Assembly (NCBI RefSeq): GCF_022581195.2
Contig: NC_061459.1
Location: 6,696,001 to 6,760,000, forward strand
From: Helicoverpa zea
Lineage: Eukaryota; Arthropoda; Insecta; Lepidoptera; Noctuidae
Direction of reading: 5' to 3'
Length of the DNA stretch: 64,000 nt
Of the stretch, positions 46,001 to 56,634 are shown piece after piece; the first letter of the stretch is position 1; each line of letters begins with the position of its first letter. The notes under the pieces were generated by a model. It had not been told where the DNA came from. It did no database searches and worked only from the letters and a program-made list of their open reading frames with translations. The position numbers and the translations under genes were made by a program.

Positions 46001-49000
46001 TTTTGATATTATATACTTAAATCTCACCTGTAAGTCAAACCACGCGACGAGACTGTGACACCTAAGCTATAGGAAGGAAATATTACTAGGTTCTAAAATA
46101 ACAATCGATCGTGTTGTCAAAATAGCTTGGGTTTAGCTAGATTTACCTAGTTGGATCGCGAGCTCGAACAATAGATTGAGTGAAATCCCAGTAAGCTGGC
46201 TGAGTACGTCGGCTGAACGACACGACAGGACATCATTTTGTATTGTTCGTTAACTGAATGGGAACAAATGAGTTCATGATTTAGCATGCGATGTGTATCA
46301 CATCTGAATATCGGATCGCGCCGAGCTTCGTTTGCGCTATGAATCAATAACTCTGTTAAGCTGTGTTTTCATTAGGGATTATTCAGCATTATGAGCGTCG
46401 ACGGTGCGAAATCAGTGGCTGTTTTATACCAGCTCATTAGTGTGTTTATATTGAAATAATCTTAATCTAATCCTAGTGCCTTATTATAGCTGTATATGGA
46501 CCTTTTCACCTCTGTGTATTTGATGTAGTTCTCAGGGATTATTTGACACTTCCAACAGAAGTTAATGAGGGTGTAGAGGCATTTGCATTTTATCATAATA
46601 ATGAGGAAATGAGACGAAGTAATAAATCAAAACTGCTTATGTACTCAACAGTGCGCTGTACCAGAAAATTGATGACATAAAATTCTCCCTACTTTTGTTT
46701 TCTTCCTTTATACTAAGGTACATACTAAAAAATTGTTTTTTTTTTCATCAGAGTCGAACATACATTTACTTCGATGAGGCGAGAACAAGCCTTCTCAATG
46801 ATATTTAATTACGTATATTATTGCGTATCGTCGCGTATTGCGTTTCAGCACGTTCAGTTCTAATTGCGTCGTTAAAGATAAAACTAGGACGCAATAACAT
46901 ACCTAATCTCAATAAAACGTTCACTTATGTTCACTTTACATCTTGCAAATACTAGAACTTAGAAATTGATGATATATTTATAAAAAAGTACCAAAGTTTG
47001 AATTGAAATCTATAACGTTTTAATAATAGAACACGCGTTCACAGGCACATCATACAAAAAGTTAAGCTATTACCCACTGCAGTGTTGTTGGCACTCTAGT
47101 TGCGTCGTTACAGCCAGTTACTGTAAAAGTTTACACGGAAAAATATATTGCCTATACACTACCTAGCTAGTTAATATTTTCCACTAGCCTAACCGACACA
47201 TGTTTCCCACCACACGTCAATAATTGATATGAACGACATAAAACAGTTACGAAGTTTTCAAGTCCCTTCTTGCTGTTACCACCTTTTGTTTTATAAACTT
47301 TGCGTGTAGGAAATGAGTTCTCTGCTCAAAATGTCTGACAGACTTGTGTAGCACTTATTTAGCCGAGCATAAAAGCCATTTTAGTATGACCTGAAAATTG
47401 TATTGTGCATGTACTTGACGTTTCTACATGGGCTGCTAACATTCCCTATGTTCAGTTCATTCTTCGTGGTACGTAAACATTTCGGTTCACTTAGCTATTT
47501 TTTGGAAACGACGAAAGTAAAAGATGTTAATACAATAAGATTTTTAATCTTATTCAATGTAAAAGTTGGGGGACAGTAAAATTTTCTCGGAGTAAAAATA
47601 AATGGAAGTCCACGTTTCAAGGTGACCTAATTACGCGTCTCGAATCAACTGACACCCGTGTAATCCAATGAGTCTTCGTTAACTGTGGCCTGTATACATT
47701 ATACGCGCACTTTCATGTTAACTGTTCCTTTATAAATTAACATTTAGGTATCTCAAACAGTTGATCGCCAAGGTTTTTTTACTGAAAGCAATATAACTAA
47801 ACAATTCATTCTAACATTAAAATATTATTATACACCACAGTCGGTTATAAAAAATATTGCTTATAAACTTAGTGGTAATAAAAAAGTGTATTAGCAAAGA
47901 GAAATTGTTCGTGTGGCCAGTGGCCAGCGCAAACTGATTAATTCTCGGCCGCTGTGCGAACTCCAGAAATATTAGCTCCACAGATATGAGATTGCTAATT
48001 CCACTAATGCAGCGGACAAATATCGCAAGTTCCCCTTACTCCACACTTGCATTTCAACCATTTTGCCAAATCTATTTTGCCAAGTAGTCGGAGAAGCTAG
48101 ACAAATCCTAAATTAAAAATGCTATTTCACTAACTGCTTCTTTACGGAGTAGAAGGCAGCTACCTAACTACACAATCTACCTTGTATTAAATGTAAATCA
48201 ATAAAGATACAAAAACAATCGACGGTTTGTTGCGCCATCATATGAACTTAGCAAGCAAGGAATTTAATTTAAAACTTCCACACATCATTTTTTCCCTACG
48301 CATGATAATTTCGTAAACTCTCAGTTTTGTTACAGGTAGGTACGGTATACTTAACAGGGATATAAAATTGGGCAGGCAGACGTATTGTTATTGTACCGTA
48401 TAATACACATCATGCGAACTTGCGTGACGCATTCAAATAGTCGAAATTTGATTATGATGTAACAATAGGAATAAAACATATGATTATTAGCCATAATAAA
48501 AGACAAAAGTTTTGGCATTGACTAAGCTGTTTGAACTAAAATTGTAAAAAACGAAGAGATAATAAAAGGGCGATGGTCCATACAAAAGTAACTTTGCAGT
48601 TTAAAGTTTAAAACATCAGTCATATAGATCGCACCCCTCACGCACAAGTGCAGTCTATTCATTTGCCGGATGGATTAATTTCCGCCGTGAGATCGTTCCA
48701 AAGGGAAATGCGATTGGAACAAAGTGTACGCGACTGGTACAGGGAGGGGCCGCCGATATTCCATTTTATATCTATTTTCCTTTGAAAGGGTTTAACCTAT
48801 GCTTTTAATATAACACCAAAAAATCTTGCTTATCCGAATATTATTTGAGAATGAATGCGCATTGATAGGTCTTATTATTTTCTCATATGATCGTCGTGTT
48901 TCGGGTATTGTTTTGGCAGAGGAGCGTCATAACAAGTTCCTCGCCTTATTTTCCGCGTCGGGCCTGTTGCCCACCGAGATTTAACTTTATTGCAATGCCG

Positions 49001-50241
49001 GCACACTGCCAAAGCTGTACTGGATGATTATTATGAGACTTTTCTTATTCTTCGAGGAAGGAAAGACAAGTTTATTTTTTCAAATTATTATTTTATGAAC
49101 TTGGAATATTTTGTTCTTGTATATTTTATTTAGATTATTCCGCATTCTCATTTTATGCATACCTTGTTTCCGGCACACAATTTCTATTCATTTTCCGAGT
49201 TAGGCACTTCGATTTTCTAAATTTATGTGCGCCAGTTTATGATGCATTTTACGATGGCCTCTCGGTCAAACACGCGACTCCTAAGGTTTATGGTACTCAC
49301 GCAGAGTTTATAACATGACTTAAATAAAGTATTACTGACAAAACTTAACGTCAACGGCATTGACATTACGGGATGAACACTTGAACAGGGCAGATATTCT
49401 GCTTTATTTCACTTTCCATATCTCGTTGATGCATATTTGTATCTCGTTCGTCATCAAGGAGAACATTAAGCAAACCACTTGGTGTTATGGTAATTACTTG
49501 TGTAGAGTTTGTTTAATGGACTAAGTTACAAAAGTATTTACGCAAGAAACGTCTATTTGAATGGTGTAAACATAATTTGTGGACAAAGTTCTAGATGTAA
49601 TGTTTTGCGTGACGATGTTGCTAACACAAGCGAACGGATTTAATTAAAATTGTCACATGTTGTTAATTTTTGTGAGTATTTAGAAAATTATACTTTGTCA
49701 CAATTAAGATTAAAACTTTTTAACAAGCCGTTTGTATTAACTCGTGGTGAAATTATGTACCTATTTGCAAATTATAGCTAATTGATTAGTACCGATATAT
49801 TTTTCGTTCATACGATTCTCTAGCAATTTTCTCCAATTTATTCGTGAGATTTAAAGACATACAGATATTTGTACAAACACTTTCGGCCGTAGTCCCCAAA
49901 TTATCTTACGTCCAAATTGAAGCGCCGTCGAATTTTAATAGTTATCATCCGTAACGTGGAGTCCCGGGAGTTGCGTTGGACACGGTGTCTTTACTAAAAT
50001 CCGGCATACGCCGCTGATAGATGACATTTAGTGCAGACGGAGTTGTTCCCCGGAGTACCTTTAGCTTCACGCCGTTGAACAAGTGCCAATGAGGACCAAT
50101 CTCCGGGAAAATTTGCAAAAATAAGCTAAAATCGACGAGAAATGAGTTCGTGCTCCGGATCGCTATCTGGCCGAACACTCATGAGTGCTATTAAAACTTT
50201 AGAGTTGTTTAATTATTTTATTTTATAATAATTTAAATAAA
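43093..50241. other. AT-rich non-coding DNA with possible enhancers
   Basis: No gene was recognised. GC-balanced or CpG-bearing segments include 43535-43615 (CACGTG block similar to 11730-11812), 44810-44960 (TTTAATTACTCGCTAGCGG and forkhead-like TATTTATGTTTATTG), 45430-45700, 47930-48010, 48640-48770 and 49925-50180. The last is open on the minus strand (GPHWHLFNGVKLK...) but lacks an ATG in a good context and any splice partner. Confidence 0.35.
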
Positions 50242-50247
50242 TTTATT
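50242..50247 (-). terminator. Poly(A) signal of the PER-repeat gene
   Basis: AATAAA on the minus strand lies 63 bp beyond the stop codon at 50310-50312, in AT-rich sequence. It fits a short 3' UTR. Confidence 0.6.
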
Positions 50248-50309
50248 AGATACAAAAGTACAATTAGCATCATTATTTTCTGCTAATTGTTAATTAATTT
50301 TATAAAACC

Positions 50310-50348
50310 CTACATAACTATCACTTCAGGTATCGGGTAGTCTTCGAT
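50310..50348 (-). CDS. PER-repeat gene, exon 4
   Basis: Encodes IEDYPIPEVIVM and stop TAG. The acceptor on the minus strand is CTTTTGTTTTCAG, very strong. If the 108-bp intron before it is not removed, the protein ends two codons after exon 3 instead, so this exon is the less certain end of the model. Confidence 0.6.
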   Translation of the reverse strand: MEDYPIPEVIVM

Positions 50349-51456
50349 CTGAAAACAAAAGCTTGCTTATAATTCCTAAAGGACTTTCAATTCAGATCTA
50401 GATTGTACTAAAGGAAAAATCTATTGATGGACTTAAGATATAAAAGTTTACTATACCTTTCTAATTTCTGGAATTCTCTCTGGCTGCCTCTCTGGCAGCC
50501 TCTCTGGCAGCCTCTCTGGCAGCCTCTCTGGCAGCCTCTCTGGCTGCCTCTCTGGCTGCCTCTCTGGCAGCCTCTCAAACAACCTATCTCTGTGCATCCT
50601 TCTGTTCAACTCATGGCCATGGCGACTCGGCGGCAGAGGTCTGCTGTTATGAACACTGAACACTTCATTCCTGTCCATGCTGCCGTGGTCGACAGTGTAC
50701 TTTCTTACGCGATTTGTATTCACTAAGCTATTGCCGAGAGTGATGCGTTCCGTCGTAGTAGACGACAAGTGCGTCAGTTTGTATTTATCCTCGTAGTACG
50801 AAACCAGTTTCATCATCAGGACATCAGCCAGAAAGGCTTTTTGCGTGTTGAATACGTTCTGATTGGAGAAATAAATACGGCTTAAATCTTATAATTTCTT
50901 AGTGATGTGCATATTACAGGAATTCTTATTATATCAGTTGAACCAAAAACTACCAATAAGATGAAGATACATATTCGAGTATTTGTATGTTATTCTGTTA
51001 TTCAGTAGGTACCTACATTTGGTTTGAAACTTTAGTTTTGATTTTATTTGCGTTGGGTTTTATATCCTTTGAAAACGTTAGGTACACAAACTAAATAAGT
51101 AAATTGACACTTGTACTAACTTGACTCCTTCGATAAGTTTTAGGAGCAACTGTAGTACGCGGTGTGGTCTTCGGTTCTGGTACAATCTCGGGTTTCTTAG
51201 ATTTGTATACCATTGTGTCTAGATCCCTGAGGAAGCTGTCAAAATCACCATCAAATTTCACCGGATTTTCTTGTGTTGTCTGTATATCAATCATGTTCAT
51301 GTTAATTTGGAAAATGTTATTTCATAACAAAATAATTAAAGTGTGCGAACCTACCTGCGAATTTGACGCAATGTTCAATTTTATAACAAAAACAAGAATA
51401 ACACTTATCCACTGTCGACGCAATGTCCTGTTCATGAAAACAATTGAACTGAACAT
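50310..51456 (-). CDS. Uncharacterised secreted protein with ERLP/ERQP tetrapeptide repeats (4 exons)
   Basis: Four phase-0 exons encode 233 residues. Residues 1-34 begin MFSSIVFMNRTLRRQW and contain a hydrophobic ISVILVFVI core, a probable signal peptide ending near IASNSQ. Residues 35-87 include FDGDFDSFLRDLDTMVY and a Thr/Pro-rich KTTPRTTVAPKT stretch. Residues 88-221 contain an amphipathic ADVLMMKLVSYYEDKYK segment, a basic region and about ten ERLP/ERQP units (residues 182-216). The last 12 residues are IEDYPIPEVIVM. Introns are short (75, 262 and 108 bp) with GT-AG ends. I do not recognise the family. No catalytic motif or cysteine framework is visible; it could be an extracellular structural or signalling protein. 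Confidence 0.7.
50457..50858 (-). CDS. PER-repeat gene, exon 3
   Basis: 134 codons from NVFNTQKAFLADVLMMKLVS to ERIPEIRK. The acceptor is TTTCTCCAATCAG; the donor is AAAG|GTATAG, which immediately contains an in-frame stop if read through. The 3' half is a 12-bp minisatellite (CTGCCAGAGAGG type) coding for ERLP/ERQP. Confidence 0.7.
50474..50577 (-). repeat. 12-bp coding minisatellite
   Basis: About nine units of CTCTCTGGCAGC / CTCTCTGGCTGC on the plus strand encode the ERLP and ERQP tetrapeptides on the minus strand. The L/Q difference is a single T/A change per unit. Units are otherwise nearly identical, which suggests recent expansion. Confidence 0.9.
51121..51279 (-). CDS. PER-repeat gene, exon 2
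   Basis: 53 codons, TTQENPVKFDGDFDSFLRDL through VPEPKTTPRTTVAPKTYRR to SQ. The acceptor is TGATTGATATACAG; the donor is CAA|GTTAGT. An in-frame ATG just upstream in the intron gives a longer apparent ORF, but the signal-peptide exon makes the spliced form more likely. Confidence 0.68.
51355..51456 (-). CDS. PER-repeat gene, exon 1 (signal peptide)
   Basis: 34 codons starting at ATG 51456, MFSSIVFMNRTLRRQWISVI then LVFVIKLNIASNSQ. A basic stretch followed by a hydrophobic core fits a signal peptide, or a signal anchor. The donor is CAG|GTAGGT. A second in-frame ATG at codon 8 is an alternative start that would shorten the n-region. Confidence 0.68.
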
Positions 51457-51499
51457 GTAGCATTGAAACTAGTACTACACTAAACCATAGTAGTATGCG

Positions 51500-51504
51500 A
51501 CTGA
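51500..51504 (-). promoter_or_regulatory. TCAGT initiator-like site upstream of the PER-repeat gene
   Basis: TTATCAGTCGC on the minus strand matches the arthropod initiator and would give a 5' UTR of about 46 nt. No clear TATA box lies 30 bp upstream. Confidence 0.35.
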
Positions 51505-53331
51505 TAAGCCGCTATTTTCTAGAGCGCCTTTACGGTCGGCGCTAATCTTTTTTTTTTATTTCCAATCGTTTTGGTAAAGATTTATGGCTGTGTATGACAA
51601 AATTGCATTATCGAAAGAAAATAGAATTCTATCAATAAAAGGTAAACCCGGAGTGCCGTCACGTTTGTATCGAGTGACTAAATGCAAGTCGAGTCAAGGC
51701 GAAATCTGAGCGTAGGTTTAATGGTTTCGCCTTGATCCTGAGCGAGTCGGGAGCGCGCAGTTACACAGCTAGATTTATTAGTTCAATTACCCAGGCCCTG
51801 TTCGGAGCCGCTTCGCTTGCTTGAGCGCAGACGCCAACAACTAAATTTTGCTCAGGTTGCAACACATTCTATGTTCACCTTTTTTGCCTCTTTGCAGCGA
51901 TGTTAATGTACAAACCTAAATTAGGATCGCTTTGTTGTTGCTGCACATGCTAGACCTTTTTTCACGAAGTAAGCCATTGTGCCAAATCTTTTTGGAGATC
52001 GTCTATGTTTTGATATCGTCAGTTACATTCCGGATGTTTACAGTTAGGTTTTGTTTAAACAAAGTGGTGCCTTTGTGATTCATGTTAACTGTAGCAAATG
52101 GTGAAGTAAAAGAAAACTTAGCATTGTCCCATGGTGGAAAACGACACAGTTTTATAGGTCACAAAATGAGCATTGGGTATGCAGAAACTCGCGAGTCTCG
52201 TAATATATGTTTTGAGAATAAGTACTATGATAACATTGTTGGTCGCTTCGACTTGATGAGGGTAAATAGAAAAGTTTACCTATAAAATAAAAACATTGCT
52301 TTCACGATTTATTTTATCTAACGTTTATTCGTTTACAACCCCAATACCTAATAGTCTATTACATAAAAATAAAATAAGCCTAGTAACAGATTCACAACAA
52401 ATTGAAAATGTCAAATCTGAGGGCACGGCAGTGCCCCAGCCAAGACTCGAGCAAAGCGGGCACGGCCGTACCATCTTTTCTCGAAGCGTTTCGCGGCTAT
52501 TTCAGCCCCCTGTATCTTCCACGTGAACAAAGCTAGGAGTTTAGGTTTTCGATGACCAAGAGTAAGTATTAGAAAAAGCTCAGTCTCAAAATTACAAGAC
52601 ATTTGAATAAATAGTTTACGAGTTATGAGCGATCAAAGTTACACCATTTTGTCACTGACTCACTGACCGATCATCAAAAGTCTAAGGTACTTCTAGCAAA
52701 CTTAGAACCTTCAAATTTGGCACCAAGGTAGGTTATTAGCTACATATAAAGGGAAAATTATAAAAACCTTAAAACTTAATAAAAAAATAGGAAACAAATT
52801 ATATTTGCGGTTTTTCAAGAACATTGTGTATGAATTTTGACTGCATTGATAACTTTGTTATTTATTTATGTACAAAATGTTACTATTTGTTTAATTGTTA
52901 CGTAGTGTGGTATATTGTTATTATGTATTAAATATACATACATATGAATAAAAAAGCTAGGTTAAAATTAAATGAATAATGATAAAATCTTTCATATTAA
53001 TGCAGTGCGATAAATACTGCATGCTCGCTCGATAGATGGCGTTGTCCTGGTCTAAATCGCGCTATGGTTTCGTTACATAGCTTAGTATAAGTAGTACTTA
53101 AAAAAAAAAAATAATTTCATGTGATACCGCCATCTACTTATGAAATAAATCTCTTTTATTCTAAAAGATATTCGATTCAAAAATTCGACAATTTCGATTT
53201 TTTTTAGTTTATTTAAAAAAAAAATGTTGTTTATGTGCTACTTTAAGTGTACATATTTAGTGAGTTGCATGTAAGTTAATTTAATTTGTTATATACTTAG
53301 AGAAGAAAGAGACCTACAAAAAATAAATTAG
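51505..53331. other. Non-coding DNA with dispersed repeat sequence
   Basis: No gene was recognised. About 52424-52800 is repeat-like: a GGGCACGGCAGTGCCC hairpin, GTCACTGACTCACTGACC, and CTTCAAATTTGGCACCAAGG, the last related to blocks in the 14.4-17.1 kb element. A TAGATGGCG-type short repeat lies near 53030. Confidence 0.45.
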
Positions 53332-54001
53332 ATCCCACCAAAAACATTAAATGTAAAAATAAAGCCAATCCTCTACGCAATTCCTCCACCGTAAAAAGTT
53401 TTGAAATCGCATAGAAGCCAAGTCCTGTTCAACTTTATTTGTAATAATAAATCAATATTTTGTGACTATATCAATAGTTTTGTTCACATTACAATAATAT
53501 TGTCTTGGCCATGAGCACAAGTTAAAAGTCACTCCTTGAAATAATGTGTAAATATCATTGAATTGATATATTCTATATGGACATGATTTTACGATTGGAC
53601 TGATTATGGAGTGATTGGAATTTGGATCACCATGGACTAAACATGCGCCATAGTACATGTGCAGTTCATTGATGTTGGATGAAACTGACTGTCGGTCATT
53701 TAGTAACAATTGAATAACAATTGAATAAACTAAAAGTATTTAATTCTGTGGTATTAAACTTCATGTTTGACTTTCACCTCTCCAAGATATGCTGTATTAT
53801 ATTTGTAGTTTATTGTGCTCATGGCCAAGTCAATATTATTGTAATGTGAACAAAACTATTGATATAGTCACAAAATATTGATTTATTATTACAAATAAAG
53901 TTGAACAGGACTTGGCTTCTATGCGATTTCAAAACTTTTTACGGTGGAGGAATTGCGTAGAGGATTGGCTTTATTTTTACATTTAATGTTTTTGGTGGGA
54001 T
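53332..54001. repeat. Foldback element: 189-bp inverted arms, 292-bp spacer
   Basis: Arms 53332-53520 and 53813-54001 begin ATCCCACCAAAAACATTAAA and are exact reverse complements except for one base (GTCTTGG against GACTTGG). The spacer encodes nothing convincing. No clear target duplication was found at the ends. It could be a foldback or MITE-type transposon, a recent inverted duplication, or an assembly artefact. Confidence 0.85.
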
Positions 54002-55479
54002 AGGCTTTGCTGGGATCGCTTTTTTTAGGTTTTCGAATTGATGTTTCGGTCAAGCGAAACCGTTTTTGGGTCTTCAGGTAGAAAATGTATTTTTTATTTT
54101 TGTGTAGGTTACCTAACCTATTCATCAACCATTTTCAGAGACCTGCAAAAATATTTTATAATACAAATATTTTCGTCTTTTCATCATAAAAAAAGCGATT
54201 AAATATCGTTACTACTAAGTCACCAAAAAATACAATAAATTATTGAAGCCAAAAACATCGCCAACTTCAGTAAACTGTTTTGTCTTTGAAAAGGAGTTAG
54301 TAGGATATTGTAACAGTACCTACAACCTACGATAGTTTTAGTTTTCCTACTTTAAGTATAATTCTACTAAGCAAGGCATCAATGAAAAATCTAATGTTTT
54401 TTGCACATAAGCTTTCGTCGCCTTTAAAGGATTGTTTTCAGGATTCTCCATCTTTATAAGAATAGACACTATATGTTGGTATCTTCTATAGCCAATTTAC
54501 AAGTAGTTATGAAATTAACGTACCTAAAGATTGAACGTAAAAGAAAATCGTAGGAACCTATAATTTAATTGTTAGTAGTAATTATCGTGGAATGCTGTAA
54601 AGCTGGTATAGCCCGGCGGAGCGACGAGCGGAGCGGGTTGCGACCGCAAACACCCCCTGTCGATACAACTTGGCCAACTTTCAAATTTGTGGGTTGGCGC
54701 TTTCAGAGCTCGCTTATATGCACTCAGCTTTACACACGAATTAGTTAAGAGATTTCAGAATTTCGAACTTGTCCAGAACACTACTTTATTTTAAGGTATT
54801 AATTACCGACTTAGTTATTAACAAAAAATATTTACACGTTTACTTTACGCTTTACTGCCACAAATTGTGGAAACTATTATTATCAAGAAGAAAGCACATG
54901 AAAATAGGTTGTGTGCATTCAGATCATAAAAAATATCATAATATTGTAACGTGCAGTATTCAGTACATGGTGATCATAATTTATTAAGATAGACCTATTA
55001 CTAAATTCACTTCCAACCTTTTTCATTATTTAAGAAGGATTGAAGAATTGCATGACATTCACCCTGTACAATAAGTGATTTTACGGCATAATCAACGAAC
55101 CGTGTCCAACATGGCCCATTGTGTAAACCACTGCGGTACATATATGTAGGTAGATAAATTATACATTATTAACATTCCCGAAAGGCGATTAATTCAATTG
55201 TTGACGGCAATTAAGTATTATTATATTTGTAACTAGTGTGCACGACTGTGATCGCGTGTTCGTAGTGAATATAAAACTATTACAATGTTCTGTTACTTTA
55301 CTGATATACCTACCTACGCTTTTCTTTAACCTAAATTGTTTAAAAAATACAATGAATAGCTATGTAAATCATGTCCTATTAATATGTATAGGTCAAGGTT
55401 TTTTTTTTTTATATATTATGGTTAAATATTGTAAACAAAAATCAGAATTAGTAACATTTAGTAAATATGTCAAAGTAAA
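54002..55479. other. AT-rich non-coding DNA
   Basis: No gene was recognised. A short GC-rich segment at 54597-54733 has GTAAAGCTG at one end and CAGCTTTAC at the other, so it may be a small terminal-inverted-repeat element. Confidence 0.45.
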
Positions 55480-56634
55480 TTTAATAAAAAATAAAAAAAA
55501 AAAAAAACATTTATTTCAGGTAAGAAACCCATAATAGAAAAAGATTAAGGAAACAACATTATACAATAAATTTACACAATTACAAAATTAAATTAATTAA
55601 TTACAAAGTTAGAATTAAATTAATTACAAAATTATTAAACTACATTACATTAAATTCAATTCAATAGTTATACATATACATATATCACAACAAAAATATC
55701 AGATATCACAAATATCAAATTTGCAGCAATCATACACACCCCGGATAATAATATTTTTAGAAGCCCGTATACGGTTCATGAAGGAGGCAGCCCGTTTCCT
55801 CATCACTGCATAAAAGTCATCTACCCTGTTCTCGGCGAACATGCCAGACGCACTACACCTCCACGGCAGGTTAAGCATAGCTCTGAACGCATTATTGTAC
55901 TGCACGCGTAGCGCGTGGTATGTCCGCTGAGTGTAATTTTTCCATAGGGAGCAGGTGTAGAACGCCTGACAGTACGCAACGAACAGGGTGATCCTTGCCG
56001 ATTTACTACACCGAGAGAATCTGCGCGCCAGCATGTTGGCCTTTGCAGCAATGGACCTTTTTTGCCTTTCCATGTCGTCATCATCTTTTAGGTTGTCTTT
56101 TAGTATATGACCTAGGTATTTGAAATTCGATACCACTTTTAACGGAGAGCCGCCAAGGGTTATTACTGGATTATAACAAGATGATCTGTCGTGTCTAAAA
56201 ATCATGACTTCTGATTTTTTAACATTGTAAGTTAGTCCGTGTCTTACAGAATATTTTTCGCATATGGATAATAGTTTACGTAGGCCTTCGACTGAGGGGC
56301 TCAGCAGGACCATGTCATCAGCGTAGCTTAAGTTATTAACTGGTTCGTTGCACATGTGACAGCCGACGCCCGATCTGCTGAGCTCCTCAATCAGTCCATT
56401 TATGTAAAGGTTAAACAACAACGGGGATGTTAGACCTCCCTGTCTCACGCCACATTTAAGCGTATACTCCTTAGATAAGCCAGCATTGCCCCATTTTACC
56501 ACATTGGTCTGAGATCTGTACCAGTATTTCAACGTACCCAATATAGCACCTGGTATGCCTGCCTCCTCCATCTTTGCCCACAACATATCATAACTAATTG
56601 TGTCAAATGCCCTGCTGAGATCAAGAAAGCAAGC
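55480..56634 (-). mobile_element. 5'-truncated non-LTR retrotransposon (LINE)
   Basis: The minus-strand coding part (entry below) ends at 55699 and is followed by an AT-rich 3' region finishing CCTGAAATAAATG and a T-rich simple tail near 55482-55510. The 5' end is cut at about 56634, where the open frame meets a TAA and unrelated sequence. Truncation at the 5' end is normal for LINE insertion. CR1/L2-like by motif impression only. Confidence 0.8.
55699..56634 (-). pseudogene. Reverse transcriptase fragment of a LINE
   Basis: The frame is open from ACFLDLSRAFDTISYDMLW at 56634 to TGA at 55699. From the internal Met (56586) it is 295 codons, with GVRQGGLTSPLLFNLYING at residues 46-64 and the catalytic YADDMVLL at 88-95, followed by thumb-like KKSEVMIF and KYLGHIL and a C-terminal region. 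There is no internal stop, so the insertion is fairly young, but the endonuclease and the first half of the reverse transcriptase are missing and it cannot be active. A shorter ORF inside it in another frame is not a gene. Confidence 0.88.

Noticed and set aside
49945..50178. 77-codon minus-strand reading (GPHWHLFNGVKLK)
   Set aside because: Protein-like in appearance, but it starts at GTG, has no splice partner, and contains a CATCTATCAGCGG segment resembling dispersed repeats.
55821..56084. 87-codon minus-strand ORF
   Set aside because: Overlaps the reverse transcriptase frame of the LINE in a different frame; it is a shadow.
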